64,000 nucleotides of DNA from Hygrocybe punicea (lineage: Eukaryota; Basidiomycota; Agaricomycetes; Agaricales; Hygrophoraceae): contig OY744469.1 of NCBI GenBank assembly GCA_963556145.1, forward strand, positions 1,054,001 through 1,118,000. The letters run 5' to 3'. The notes under the pieces were generated by a model that worked only from the letters and a program-made list of their open reading frames with translations, ran no database searches and had not been told where the DNA came from. Position 1 is the first letter of the stretch; the number at the start of each line of letters is the position of its first letter. Below, piece after piece: positions 11,140 to 22,499 of the stretch. The translations under genes and the position numbers were made by a program.

Positions 11140-13975
11140 TCCAACCTCTCCAGAGGAGTCTTCTGAGGGCTCACAGGTTGGCCATCGTGCAGCTTGCCAA
11201 CCCAGGGATCGCCAGCCAAACTCTCAGACAGCTCCTGCTATACGCCCTCAGACCAGCAGCAACTCTCAGCCTGTTCGAACTCCTGCATCATCTCGGGGTG
11301 GCTCACGTCCACAAACTTCTCACGATATCAATCATTTTTTTCGGAAGACAAAGGGCGCACCAACTATCTGCACATTTTGCGAGTAAGTTGATGTTCTGTC
11401 TTCCAGTCCTCCCACTTATTGCTTTCAGGCGTAAACACACAGTTGACCCTAACTCCGTGACATGCAACTGGTCTTTTTCAGCAAACACAGGCAACACCAG
11501 TCTCCGAGTCCATCTGGAAAGCATCCACAAGATTGAATACCTCCAATTGTGCGAAGCAAATGGATGGGTTATAATGCTTCCGAGGATGAGGAAAGAGGCT
11601 GCATCCATCATTGATGATGACAATCCTGGTGCATCCCAGGCCCGTGTACCCTTCTCGCAGAGTCGCTTAGTGAGCGCAATTGTGAATTTTGTTGTTGCCG
11701 ACGATCAAGTATGTCGTGTACTACATTGATATTTTACCACTAACCATCTTACATTTTCAGTCCATCAACGTTGTCGAGTGTCACGAATTCCGTGAACTCC
11801 TCCTACTGCTTCGAGAAAACTTGCAAGACAAGGATATCCCTCACTGCACCAAAATCTGTGAGGCTATTGTTACTGCATGGAAGTCATGGTTTATTGGCCT
11901 AAAGAAAGAGCTTGCAGTAAGTGTATCTGTGTAGTTGTGAAATACCGTATGACAGAGCTTATTTTTAGGAAGCTCCTGGCAAAATCAGCTGCACTGCTGA
12001 CGTTTGGTCTGATAGTAACCGTCGTGGATACTTTGCTATAACGGGTCACTGGATTGCACGGGATAAGACCACTCGACGGCTAGAACTCAAGCAAGCACTG
12101 CTTGCTTTCCATCGCCTCCGTGGCAGCCATGATGGGAAGGCAATGGCGATTGCTGCCCTTTCTCTTATGGATCACGCTGGCATCACAGCACAGGTACATG
12201 TTTCGTTCTATAGCTATCTGCAATGGAGATACTGATAAGGGTTGGCAGATGGGCCACTGGACTCTTGATTACGCATCAAACAACGCCACATTCATGCAGG
12301 AGTTTGCAATTCTACTTCAAATTCGTGACATTGACTTTGATGCAATTGACCGCCGGATTATGTGCTTCCCGCATATTGTTAACACATGTTGCCATCACGT
12401 CATCGACAGTTTGACTGATATCGACTTGACTGAATCTGCTGAAGTGTCTGCTGGGCCACTGCCCCCTAGTCGGCCTGACCAGCAAACATTCGAAGATGCC
12501 GTAAAATGGGACCCTGTGGCACTGGGACGCAATATCGTGCGCGTACTTCGAAGCTCTGGCCAAAGGCATGATTTATTCGACGACATCATTTGCGACGGTA
12601 ATGCCAAGGGTTGGTTCCAGGACGACAGCGACCCCCCTCAGGCCTATGCACTGCCATCGGTGCAGCTGCTGCGTGACATGGTTGTAAGATGGGACACCGT
12701 CTATTATATGATCAGGCGTCTGCGGGAAATGCACCCTGTAAGTCAATTAATTTCTGCTTTGATTCCGCTGACATGATTCAATTGATAGGCAATCGACCAT
12801 TTCCTCTGTCTCCCGATCAACAGGGACTTGATGAAGCACAAGATGACCGATATGGAATGGTTAGTGCTCGCCGATGTTGAGGTCATCCTAGAGGTAAGAG
12901 GCGGTTTAAAAATATTTGGCTTAGCCTAACAAAAGATTAGATCCCCCATCAAGTTCAACAAGTCATGTCGAGCAATGGGAATCCTATTCTCTCAGGCGCA
13001 ATCCCTGCCTTTGAGATGTTCATGACTGCATGGGAGAGGCTTGGCGAGCACCATCCAAGACTTAAACCCTGGATCGATGTTGGTCTCAAGTGGGCAACCA
13101 CCTACTATTCTCGAATGGATCTCACGACGGCCTACATCATCGCAATGGGTAAGTGACAAATGACTTCTGCATTGTTTGTTTTGATTGACAAGACTAGCCC
13201 TCAATCCATGTATCCGCATGAGTTGGATTCAACAGCATTGGGATGAGAACTATGTGGCAAAGGCTGAACAAATTGTCAAGGAAACGGTAAGCTGTGGACA
13301 ACGTTCCCTTAGCTTGTTACTAATGCAGTCATGGCTTAGATGATCAAATACCGCCAACGAGCCAAACCTAGAGCTCCCCCATCTACAATTGTGATACCAG
13401 CCAAACCAACTGCGGCTCCTGCATATACACATCTGGCACAGAAGTACGGCTTAGCTGACATGCAAGTGGGAGCTTTGCAGGATGCTGAAGGCCAGACACT
13501 GGAACAGGAGTATCACTCATACGTTACTGCACCACTGTCCATCGAAGGGACTGATATTCTCAGGTTCTGGGAGGTATGTAATCTATCTAATTAGTAGATA
13601 TTACTTACTGATATACGCCCCCATGCAATAGTTCAGCGAGTCAACACTACCGACATTTTACGCAATGTCTCTTGATTTTCTACCTATTCAAGCATCATCG
13701 GTACCTTCTGAACGTGTGTTCTCATCAAGCGCTGAGACAGATACAAAGAAGCGAAACTGCATCAGTCCAGTACCATGGAGGCCTTACAGATGTTAAAGTT
13801 CGCTCTCAAGCGATCACGTCTCAACTTCACCGAGCATTGGCTCACGCCGGAGTCAATGTTGCAAGAACAGGAATCTGAGCTTGGTAGAGATCTCCTTGCT
13901 GATCTGCTTAGGCTTGACACGGAGGATGTTATCGATCAAATCATTCAGGAGACAGGTGACAATGATATGGCCTGA
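11140..13975 (+). pseudogene. hAT transposase with BED zinc finger (nearly intact, one frameshift)
   Basis: Cut-and-paste transposase in at least nine exons separated by 45-60 bp GT-AG introns. A Ser/Pro/Gln-rich N-terminus leads to HDINHFFRKTKGAPTICTFC. The BED finger is split by an intron and completed by TSLRVHLESIH (11360-11530). Catalytic-core motifs follow: ISCTADVWSDSNRRGYFAIT (about 11980-12045), HWTLDYASNNATFMQEF (12255-12305) and RWDTVYYMIRRLREM (12690-12735). The C-terminal dimerisation block is SSVPSERVFSSSAETDTKKR (13690-13755). A single missing base near 13766 shifts the frame, so MEALQMLKFALKRSRLNF and the last ~65 residues are in another frame and end at 13975. I did not find the first coding exon with confidence; an in-frame TGA near 11124 means an intron or later start. 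TIRs were not located. Confidence 0.85.
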
Positions 13976-14334
13976 ACAGTCCTGGATCCCCAATCATTAC
14001 TTGTGCTTTTTGTACTATGTTCACCGTGTTCTCAACGCTCATGTAAATTTGTTTGCTCTGTAATCTACTGCCTTGTGGTTCTAGAATTCTGTGTTCACCA
14101 TCAGTACGAGTACTCACGTCAGTGGCCACAGCCACTTTTCCCACAACCCAACCTCAACTTCAAACGCCTCAACACCTCAAAGGCCTCAACGTTCATTCAA
14201 CTTGTACCAAAGTTTTTTTTTCAATACATATCAGGTTTTTGTACACTGTGTGCCCCTTATCATAGATATCATGAAAAACCTGACTGACCATCAAATTGTG
14301 TCGTCTACAGGTATCACCACACTCTAGTCTGACG
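13976..14334. other. No gene seen between the hAT transposase and the kinase fragment
   Basis: It contains a low-complexity CAACxTCAA stretch (14140-14200) and a T run. It may hold the 3' end of the hAT element and the promoter of the former kinase gene. Confidence 0.4.
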
Positions 14335-14796
14335 ATGCCATTTACTACACAGCCATCTACTACATGGCCACGAAATGCGCTAGATTGTGTAGGAGGTCAA
14401 TCGCGGCAGGGAGTGAACATTGTTAGGGTTGGCGGCAGATTCAGAATAAAGGAGCGATTAGGCTCAGGGTCCTTTGGTTCGTATTGCTCTACTGTCGTCA
14501 ATGACTCACTAGATTTCATTTCAGGAATTGTCTACCTTGGAAGCAACATCATAACCAAAGAGGAAGTTGCTATCAAGCTTGAGTCTGCTGATGTAACGCT
14601 ACCTCAACTTCAACATGAATTCAAGGTGTACCAGAATCTTATCAGCAGCAGCATCCCCTCTGTTCATTGGTTTGGAACAGAATGTGACTACAATGCTCTT
14701 GTCCTTACTCGACTCGGTCCATCACTTGAAGATCTTTTCAATCGCTGCAACCGCAAGTTTAGCTTGAAGACGGTCCTACTTTTGGCAGACCAGATG
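14335..14796 (+). pseudogene. Casein kinase 1-like protein, N-lobe half (gene broken by inversion)
   Basis: Ser/Thr kinase of the CK1 family. ATG at 14335 starts a short tail, then RVGGRFRIKERLGSGSFG (Gly loop). A 48-bp intron (14477-14524) joins to IVYLGSN, EEVAIKLES (with the ATP-site Lys), PQLQHEFKVYQNL, PSVHWFGTECDYNALVLTRL, GPSLEDLFNRCNRKFSLKTV and LLLADQM. These match CK1 through the end of the helix before the catalytic loop. At the last codon, ATG at 14794-14796, an intron should begin (GTATCT). Instead the sequence runs into a G-rich tandem array. The matching second half, starting IPCIEHVHS and HRDIKPTNFLIG, is found in reverse orientation at 16525-17265. The two halves join in frame at a shared GGT if the segment between is turned around. 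Confidence 0.9.
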
Positions 14797-15640
14797 GTTG
14801 TTCGTTTTCAACACGAACAACGTCCGGGGGGTATAGACTGGCTGGGGGTGGTCAAAAACGGCCCAGGAAGGGATTGTGGTGGTTGAAAAGGGGGGGGGTG
14901 CAGATAGCCGGAACGCGAGGGCCTGAGACCTCCCGACCCATCGTTTCCAACCCGAACGAGGCCTGGGGGATATAGACTGGCCAGGGGTGGTCAAAAACGG
15001 GCCAGGAAGGGGTATTGTGGTGGTTGAAAAAGGGCGGTGGTGGTGGTTGCGCAGACAGCCGGAAGGCGAGGGCCTGAGACCCCCCAGTCGCTCATTTTCA
15101 ATGGAAACGAAGCGCGGGGGGTGTAGACTGGCTGGGGGTGGTCAAAAACGGGCCGGGACGGAGTGACCTGGTGGATGAAAAGAGGGGAGTGGTGCTGGTT
15201 GGGCAGACAGCCGGAACGCGTGGTCTTGAGACCCCCCGGCCCCTCGTTTTCGACGCGAACGAGGTGCGGGGGGTGTAGACTGGCTGGGGGTGGTCGAAAA
15301 TGGGGCGGGAAGGGGCGTCCTGGTGGTTGCAAAAGGGGGGTGTTGAAAAAGGGGGGGTGGTGGTGGATGCGCAGACAGCCGGAACGCGAGATCTTGAGAC
15401 CCCCCGGTCGCTCGTTTTCAATGGAAACGGAACGCGGGGGATGTAGACTGGCCGGGGGTGGTCGAAAACAGGTTGGGACGGGGTGTTCTGGTGGATGAAA
15501 ACGGGGGTGTTGCTGGTTGGCAGACAGCCGGATCGTGCGGTCTTGAGTCCCCCGGTCGCTCGTTTTCAATGTGAACGAGGTGCAGGGGGTGTAGATTTGC
15601 TGGGTGTGGTCGAAAAAGGGCCAGGACAGACGGCGGCGAA
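14797..15640. repeat. Tandem array of ~150-bp G-rich units (about 5.5 copies)
   Basis: Each unit carries TGTAGACTGGCTGGGGGTGG, then GCAGACAGCCGGAACGCG, then CTTGAGACCCCCCGGTC and a hairpin around CGTTTTC...GAACG. The TAGACTGG landmark recurs near 14834, 14972, 15123, 15274, 15443 and 15592, so spacing is about 138-169 bp. A 50-bp piece of the same unit in inverted orientation lies at 17321-17372, beside the other half of the kinase. The long open frames across the array are by-products of the repeat. Confidence 0.9.
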
Positions 15641-15845
15641 GGGTAAACAGTTAACTTAGAGACATAAACAGATAACTTAGAGACATTCAGGACTTGGAAC
15701 AAAGCCAAACAAATAGCGGCATTTGCCGCAAGAATAGATGGCTGGCTAAAATTCTTGGGGAGCTCGGTCCACATTAAGACCGAGACCTAAATATACATTT
15801 AGGACTCGGAATGGAGAGATTTGATTGCATGATCTGATCGTTGGG

Positions 15846-16015
15846 TGGCCATCAGGACCCCCGATTATCTCTACCAAGGCCAGATCACAAAAACTTGAAT
15901 TTTGATTTTCATGTCCGGATAAAAAATGGCCAATTTTGGCCAATTTTGTCCGGACTTTGATCTGGCCTGCCAATTTCAGTAAATTTTGTCCAGATTAACG
16001 ATCTAGCCTACTAGG
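15846..16015. repeat. TCCGGAC-rich repeat, copy B, with inverted ends
   Basis: It begins like copy A at 8724. GGCCAGATCA at 15883 is answered by TTTGATCTGGCC near 15968, giving a small foldback, followed by a second, weaker inverted motif (GATCTAGCCTACTAGG). Confidence 0.55.
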
Positions 16016-16165
16016 AAGGCGGAATTTCATACTTCTTGGATCCTTGGTGTAGATCCATGAACAGCTTAGTGTTCTCCACTGAAAGCTCAGTGTTACCTTT
16101 AGATAAGGATTTCACACCAGATTGGAGATTCAGTAGACAGAGGATTGAGATTGAGGGTAACAAAG

Positions 16166-16355
16166 CATAATGCTAGTGTTGCCGCGGCCCAGTTAACCGC
16201 GAGCTGGTTATACAAGACCGGCTAATTTGTATATTGTGGCTACACTTGGCAACAGTGACCGTGACCGTAGCCATGGCTTCGGCTATAACCAAAGTTCCTG
16301 GCCGGCCATAGCTGTAATTATGGGGAAAAAAAAAAAAAAAACTACAACACTACAA
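16166..16355. repeat. hAT-like short element or terminus, copy B
   Basis: TAGTGTTGCCGCGGCC at about 16176 opposes CAACACTA at about 16350 after a poly-A run, an 8-bp inverted terminus. GGCTA/TAGCC motifs fill the interior. Flanks do not match as an 8-bp duplication, so it is either degraded or the ends are wrong. Confidence 0.4.
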
Positions 16356-16524
16356 AAAATGGCCATAAGATCCATTACACTAGCCAGCAAGTCGTTTACA
16401 TGAAAATGGTCTATAAAGTATGAGATATCAGAGGGGTATAAAGCCAGGAATGAACCATATTCGAGACATATCGTGACTGCAACGTTGCATGATGGGCAGA
16501 CTGGCACTGCGCGATAATGAGTTG

Positions 16525-17265
16525 TCACAAGACAGAAGCCCCCAATGGGGACTGATGAGTGTGAGAGCACAGCCTGTCCAAGTCACAATTAGACATAACT
16601 CGAAGATTAAAAAAATGGACAAACACTCTCGTGCTGCTGACAGCATCCATATCATGCACCCTGGAGTGCATCTTCCCATTGATCCTCATGTGATTGTTGG
16701 GATTCTGATCATCTGCACTTATCATCGGCAGGCACCAATCAAAAATGTCATCGTCTTCATGTCCTTCGTGTATGCGAAGATCATGGAAGAGCTTGCGCAG
16801 ATATGCATAGTTGGGTTTGCCTTCGAAGTCCAATGCACGAGTATAGTCTAGAAAAATTCTGAATTTGTTTGGAATTCCTGTCAGAAGGTCGGGAATCGTA
16901 TCGACCTTCATCTTCATGATCTTGTTGCGCTGGTTACGGGTTGAGGCCTTGGCATCATACCAAGGAAGAGAGCCACAAAGAAAATAGATAAGAATGTAGG
17001 CAAGGGATTCTAGATCATCACGGCGAGACTGCTCTACACCTAAATGGCTGTTGAGTGAGGCGAATGGGGTGGTGCCTGTGAGGGTACAATGGTCCACTCG
17101 AAATGGGATATGAATGTGAGTCCCAGCGTCTCTATACCTTTTGGCAAGACCGAAATCGATGATGTAGGCTTGACTGCAATTTGCACCTGTGCCAATCAAA
17201 AAGTTGGTAGGCTTGATGTCACGGTGAACAAAGTGAAAAGAGTGGACATGCTCTATGCATGGGAT
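16525..17265 (-). pseudogene. Casein kinase 1-like protein, C-lobe half (inverted)
   Basis: The coding strand begins after a 57-bp intron (17266-17322, GTATCT...TTTCATAG) with IPCIEHVHSFHFVHRDIKPTNF; HRD and the catalytic Asp are present. Then come YIIDFGLAKRYRD (metal-binding DFG), LTGTTPFASLNSHLGVEQSR, RDDLESLAYILIYFLCGSLP, PWYDAKA and a C-lobe ending IHEGHEDDDIFDW. A short tail reaches a stop at 16525. These are CK1 hallmarks, including the family-specific HLGVEQSRRDDLES. The frame is clean across about 245 residues. It lacks the Gly loop and Lys, which sit at 14335-14796 on the other strand. Confidence 0.9.
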
Positions 17266-17320
17266 CTATGAAATTGCAGAATTAGCAGTATGACGCTAAC
17301 TTAGCTCAGTAACGATAGAT

Positions 17321-17372
17321 ACCGGGTGGTCTCAAGATCGTGCATTTCGGCTGTCTGCACAACCACCTCACA
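17321..17372. repeat. Inverted remnant of the ~150-bp array unit
   Basis: Read on the minus strand it gives GCAGACAGCCGAAATGCACG and then TTGAGACCACCCGGT, the same order as in the array at 14797-15640. It abuts the intron of the kinase C-lobe exactly at GGT/ACC (17321-17323). Confidence 0.85.
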
Positions 17373-17879
17373 GTCCACATCCGCCTCTGCCATGTTACCA
17401 AGACTTGGACAATCGCAATCTCAGAGTTCCGAGCCCACCGTCTCCAATCCCGAGCATTGCTTTTTCATTGTCTTCTGTGCTACATATGTTGTTAATACGA
17501 TAACGAGACCCCTCGCATGTTTGCAAGGGTCGCCATCACCCGAATGAGTTCCAAAGAAACTTGTATTAACATTACCATCAGAAATACTGTGAATAATGGG
17601 GAGGTTGATATTATATTGCGTGTGTGTGATATGACATTTGATTCGACAGACATTCATGACGTTTCAAGCCGGTCAAAAATTTTCCTGCCCCCGTCTATTC
17701 CAACAACCTTCGCGCATATCATTCTTCAGTGTCCATGTTTTCATGGTTGGGCCTTTTCGCCTCCCGGATTGTGTTACTGTAACCAACTTTTCGCTTCAGT
17801 ATCAGCTTTCCTTGCTCATTCGGGATTGTCATTCGTTTCCTCAACGCGTCCTATTCCTGATTTTAATATATATTTTAAC

Positions 17880-19260
17880 TATACATGGTTTCGTACCTGG
17901 GTGAATGTGCTGTCGATCAATGCGATCGAACAAAGGACTGTTAACAACTTGAAATTCTGTTCCTTGAGCGGCACGCAGACAAACGAGATCTGGACTTCGA
18001 CGATATTGCTGATGCGAAAAATCTGAGGTTTGGCATCTTCGAAGCTGCTTGAGAAGATTGTCAGTCCGTGTTGCATTTGCTGTATGAAATTACCTTCTGT
18101 CCCCTTTTTCGTTGACATGGCATATGTAATAGAGGACTTTATTTTCTTCGCTGTGCACATAACCGGACTTGGCCATATCTTCCAGAATGCCATGGGGATC
18201 AACCACCTCGCCAAATGGAATGTGTTCAATCCCTGGTGCATCTCTTTTTGGTGTGAGATATCGGTTCAAAATATCGAGGGCCTGATGTCCTGCGTGGGTC
18301 GCCGCAGTCCAACTGTTCAGCTTTCCGTTGGGAAACTGGCGGTGGAATAGGGCGTAAATTCCTTGCGCCGCCATCACAGCTTCATTGAAGGTACTTGTCC
18401 CTGCACCTGTGATAGAAATTCCTTGCCTGACAAACTTGTAGCGAGCCGGATTTACACTTCCACAATGGTCAATATCATGGTTTCTGCTGGGGTAACCACT
18501 CACAGTGGCTTTTCCATTAAAGGCGGTAGAGCAATGCCACAAACAATTCCCTGTACGGTGTATATTTTCTCTTCCATTGATCTACCGTTTTGTTCATGGC
18601 CTTCTCTGGTCGGCACATTGATCAGTCGCCAAGTGGGAGGCTGTGCCATACCAACAATATCTATTCCTTGTTGCCAGTCGGTCGGCTACTTGGTGCATGA
18701 GTCACTTGCCTGCTTTGCAGTTCGGTCGTGGACGCACCTTCATTGCATTCGATAACTGACGGTTTTCTCCAGCGTTTTGCTCAGATGCAAATTTTTGAAG
18801 TGCGGTACCTGGGTGAGATTTGTCATGTGTTCAAGATGTACGGCATCCTGTACTCACTTGCGCCTTGCAGCTCATACATTGAGTCCATCGCTTTCCAGGT
18901 GCCTTTTCCCCACACGTCCATCTTATGAGTCCCATCGTTCATGGGTCATGGATCATGCCTACTTCCTTCTTTCGGACCTTAGGTTGTTGCCTTGTGCCAT
19001 TCAGCTGTTAGTAATGCCGCCACGAATTTTACTTAACACTTCTTACCATCTTATTTTCATGTAGGGTGCCAGTTCAGAGCTCTACTGTCAACCTGAAACA
19101 CCGTCTTTGTTGCTGTTTCTGTGTATCCGCGCTTTCGTTTCTGTTGTTGGCCCGGCGCAAATTGCCCGATACATCCTTTCCATCCATTACCGCCTCTTTG
19201 TATTTGGGACTTTGCTTCTGAGTCCTGTGCTGTGAGTCTCGTGTGGTTTCCCTTAACCAC
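17880..19260 (-). CDS. Hypothetical protein of an apparently repeated basidiomycete family
   Basis: A minus-strand multi-exon gene or gene remnant. The proposed first exon begins at ATG 19260 with about 67 residues rich in Lys, Arg and Gln. Intermediate exons are uncertain. The best-preserved exon (18090-18542) reads DHCGSVNPARYKF, a helical stretch (AVMAAQGIYALFHRQF) and HIPFGEVVDPHGILEDMAKS, then YVHSEENKVLYYICH. A short intron leads to PQIFRISNIVEVQISFVCVP followed by LTVLCSIALIDSTFTQ. I recall this pattern as recurring in Agaricomycete gene models without a named domain, but cannot name it. No catalytic motif is visible. Its 5' end faces the gene at 19736 across about 475 bp. Confidence 0.45.
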
Positions 19261-19735
19261 GCACTAGCTCACCGACCGTCGTTTGCCATGTCGACTGCAC
19301 TTCTTCTGCGGATCAGTTTTCCTACTGCTACTAGTACATGTCGCAGTCCCTGCGAGTTACTATTCTCACTATGGATGCTGAGGGTATTGGGTAGGACAAG
19401 GTCATGGGATTGTGTAGTGTTGTGGTATTATATGTCGCCATTGCATATCAAGAGCCTGAGGGGCAGATTTTTTTGTTTAATACCGCCGTAACCACGTGTT
19501 CTTCCACGTTTATTTAAATTTCACGGTCATTTCAGCTGGTCAGTGGCGTTATTGCATCCAACGGCATTCATCGCACGTCTCGGTGCATTCTTGAGATGTT
19601 TCAGCATTTCTCAAGTAAGTATTCTTCATCATTTACTGTGGACCGCACTGATTCAGCCTCATATAAGTCCACCAGCCCGCTTGGTATTCCCTAACACTCC
19701 TCAATCTCTCTACATCCCAAAATCTTTCGATCTAC

Positions 19736-22157
19736 ATGTCTGCACGAACTCCTACTTCTAAACGGTGAGTATTTGTTTTATTCATCTGTGATGACATTGA
19801 TGGCCTTGTCTTACACCTCTAGGTCTCCTGCAAAATCAACAAAAAAAGCCGTTTCCCAACAGTCTCCCACTCCAGTTGCGAAACAGTATGTCTTTCTCTG
19901 TTTGTGATGGTGGCATTTTGACTTGTTTTTCTCATTTTTATAGGCCGGGACAAAAGGCATCTGCAAAGCGTAAGGCAGGTGTTCTGTCCGACTCTGACAT
20001 GTGCGTGGCATATATTTTATCTACGCTGTGTTTTTGTGCTGATATATTTGTATTAGTGAGATTGTTGACACTTCGAACGTTTCCACCAAGAAGAAAAAAA
20101 CCTCTGGACCCGCACCTGCTCCAGGCTCCCAAGAATACAGGGAGCTGCCGGCAGTATCCTTGTTGGGCCTTTTTTTTTCCTGTTTTTGACACTTAACTTA
20201 TTTTTCTGACTAAGCGTTGATGCGGCGCTCCTTGAAATCGAGTCTTCCCTCGTCTTCGGCGGCGATGAGGACTTGACTGAATTGTCTACGGAAGAAGAGA
20301 TAAAGAGGTATGACTTTCCCTGAAGTGTTTTGTTCCGGGTTGAACTATGTGCAGGTCCTCTGTTGTGAAAGGTAAAGCTGCAAGTATGAAAGGTGGACCT
20401 ACTTCCGAGGGCAAGCGCACCATTACAAAGAAGTCTAGCCAGGCCAAAGAGTCTTCCCCTGTGTAATTCATGTCCATTTTTCTTTGTGTCATATATTGAC
20501 TTTCATTTTAAGCTCTGATACCAAGCCCTGGGAAGGTGCTTTGTTAGCTACAAGGGCACGTTCTAGGTAATATATTTGGTATTTCTTTGTTCTGTTGTCT
20601 AATGTATCATAGCAGGACAAAGGTCAAATCCATGAAAGCTCGCATTATCGAGGAGCAGTATGGATCTCTTTTGTTATATCTCATTCTTATCATGACTTTT
20701 TCCCAGGGGCTTAGGCAAATCTCTGCCAACCGTAAAGCCACCGAAACTTGCCACAAAGGAAACCATTGATGAAAAGAAAGCCGACGAAAAGGGAGCCGAT
20801 GAAAAGGAAGTCTCTCCGTCGCTTTCACTACCATGAGTATTTACACTCCTTGCCGTCGTTCCGCTGATTGGGCTCTGGCAGCATTGAAGATGTGACCGCT
20901 GATGTTGACGTTGATTCGGATGCCGGTTCTAATGCTATTTGGTAAGTGTTGGCGCTCGCTTGATCTACTATGGCTCACCACAGACTTGCAGCCCGGTCAA
21001 AGATGAAGACATTTCATCTGCAGCTTCAGCCAGCGATGCCGATGAGGACCCCACTGGCAGCCTAGCAGTTATGTCCAAGGATGTGCAGGACCCAAAACTA
21101 TACAATATCTACAATAACCTCCCTAAACTCGTGTAAGTTTTTAATGTGTCCTGTCTATTCGAACCCATATATTGTGCCACAGCCAATTCTGTGATGTTCA
21201 ACCTTTCTTGGCCAATGGTGATTTCATATCAAATCGTGTGGCTTTCTCTCCTCTCGTCAAAGTTCTTGCCAAGCCTTCTATAAAGTAAGCATACTGTCTC
21301 ATCACTCGTTTTTTATTATTTACTTGTGTGGTCTGTAGCTCTATATTAAAGGGACTTGTTTTTGACAAGTCTGGCGTTTTTGTCAACACGAGTAGAGTCC
21401 ATCCGAGTTACCTTGCTGTTGAGTCGCACCGCTTGAAGATCGCTGGCACAAACAATAATGCCGTTGGGATAATGTTGGGTGTCATAACTGAGTGTTACCT
21501 CGTTGGGGAGACCACCAGTGGCTCATCAAGTGCACCATATCTAGTGCGCAAGGTAACCATTGTTCCCTTCGCACAAGAAATGTGGAGGGATACATCTATA
21601 TGGGGTCAGTTATTTGATTTTCGTGTGGTGGCTGGTACAGTTTCCAGTTTGGGCTTCTCCTTCCTTAGCCGCAAGCAAGGTACATCAAGTTTTTAAGATT
21701 ACTTCGATCTGACTATATTTGTCGCAGCTGCGAGTGCTCCTGCGTCCCTGAGCAAACATGGTGGCCTATTTATGACTGTAGCGAGTCCTATGATGCCCAG
21801 GATGCGCGGTGACCAGAGATGGGGTATATACCCAGCCTCACGTGCATTCGAAGATAACAGTATGTGTTCCACTTTCTGACATCTGTTCCAACTTTAATTT
21901 CCTGTACAGTCCCGATTTACGATGGCCGTGCTAAAGCAGGCCGCCCATTTACATTCATGGACAAAGAATTTCAGGATCTATCGAGCTTTCCCTTGTACAA
22001 GAATGGTTCTTGCGACCTTCCTGTTGATTCTGTGGTTGCTGTTGGGTATACACTCAGCACTTATTTTGCAGAGCGTTCCGGCATGACAGTTCTTTTGTCC
22101 AACATACAGTTTGTTATACTTCTAGGTATCGCTGCTGCCCCTCTTGGGGCAGCTTAG
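19736..22157 (+). CDS. Hypothetical multi-exon protein, unknown function
   Basis: ATG at 19736 opens a gene of many short exons with 45-60 bp introns. The N-terminal half (19736-21120) is low complexity: Ser/Pro/Lys-rich with KKAVSQQSPTPVAK, KRKAGVLSDSD and DVDSDAGSN, plus Lys/Glu-rich stretches, as in nuclear disordered tails. The C-terminal half (from about 20995) is folded-looking, running from QDPKLYNIYNNLPKLV through KGLVFDKSGVFVNTSRVHPS, KIAGTNNNAVGIMLGVITEC, VRKVTIVPFAQEMWRDTSIW and PIYDGRAKAGRPFTFMDKEF to VILLGIAAAPLGAA before the stop. The exons stay open, so it may be expressed. I recall related predicted proteins in multicopy families of mushroom-forming fungi but no function. Confidence 0.55.
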
Positions 22158-22499
22158 GTGGTGGACTGTTCTCGTAAATATGTTGTCTTGTTGTGTTTCA
22201 GTCTGCAATGCCATCCCGTCCATTGTGTATGATTTTACCTGATCCACAGGTAAAGAACTGAAAGCATCATCTAGCCATTAATATTTAGCCAAAAACGAAA
22301 CATGGTCAGCTTGCCTTCGCGTTGTCTTTAAAGACTTTGTAAATGTCTGCCCGGTCGTGCCGAATTCGGCTGCGAGGCGGATAACGGATGGAGATTCAAG
22401 TAAGAACACATTAGGTTGAGTGAATAACTCACTCGTGGACGTATTTACAGTTCTCAGAGTCCTGTGGAGTTCTTGAGAACGCAGGCCTCACATCAACTA
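22158..22499. other. No gene seen
   Basis: Short spacer between the convergent hypothetical gene and the NACHT fragment. No repeat or RNA gene was recognised. Confidence 0.4.

Noticed and set aside
14991..15774. Pro/His/Phe-rich minus-strand frames of up to 192 codons
   Set aside because: They arise from the ~150-bp tandem array and repeat with its period.
16176..16355. A complete short hAT MITE
   Set aside because: The inverted terminus is only 8 bp and the flanks do not match. Kept only as a repeat with low confidence.
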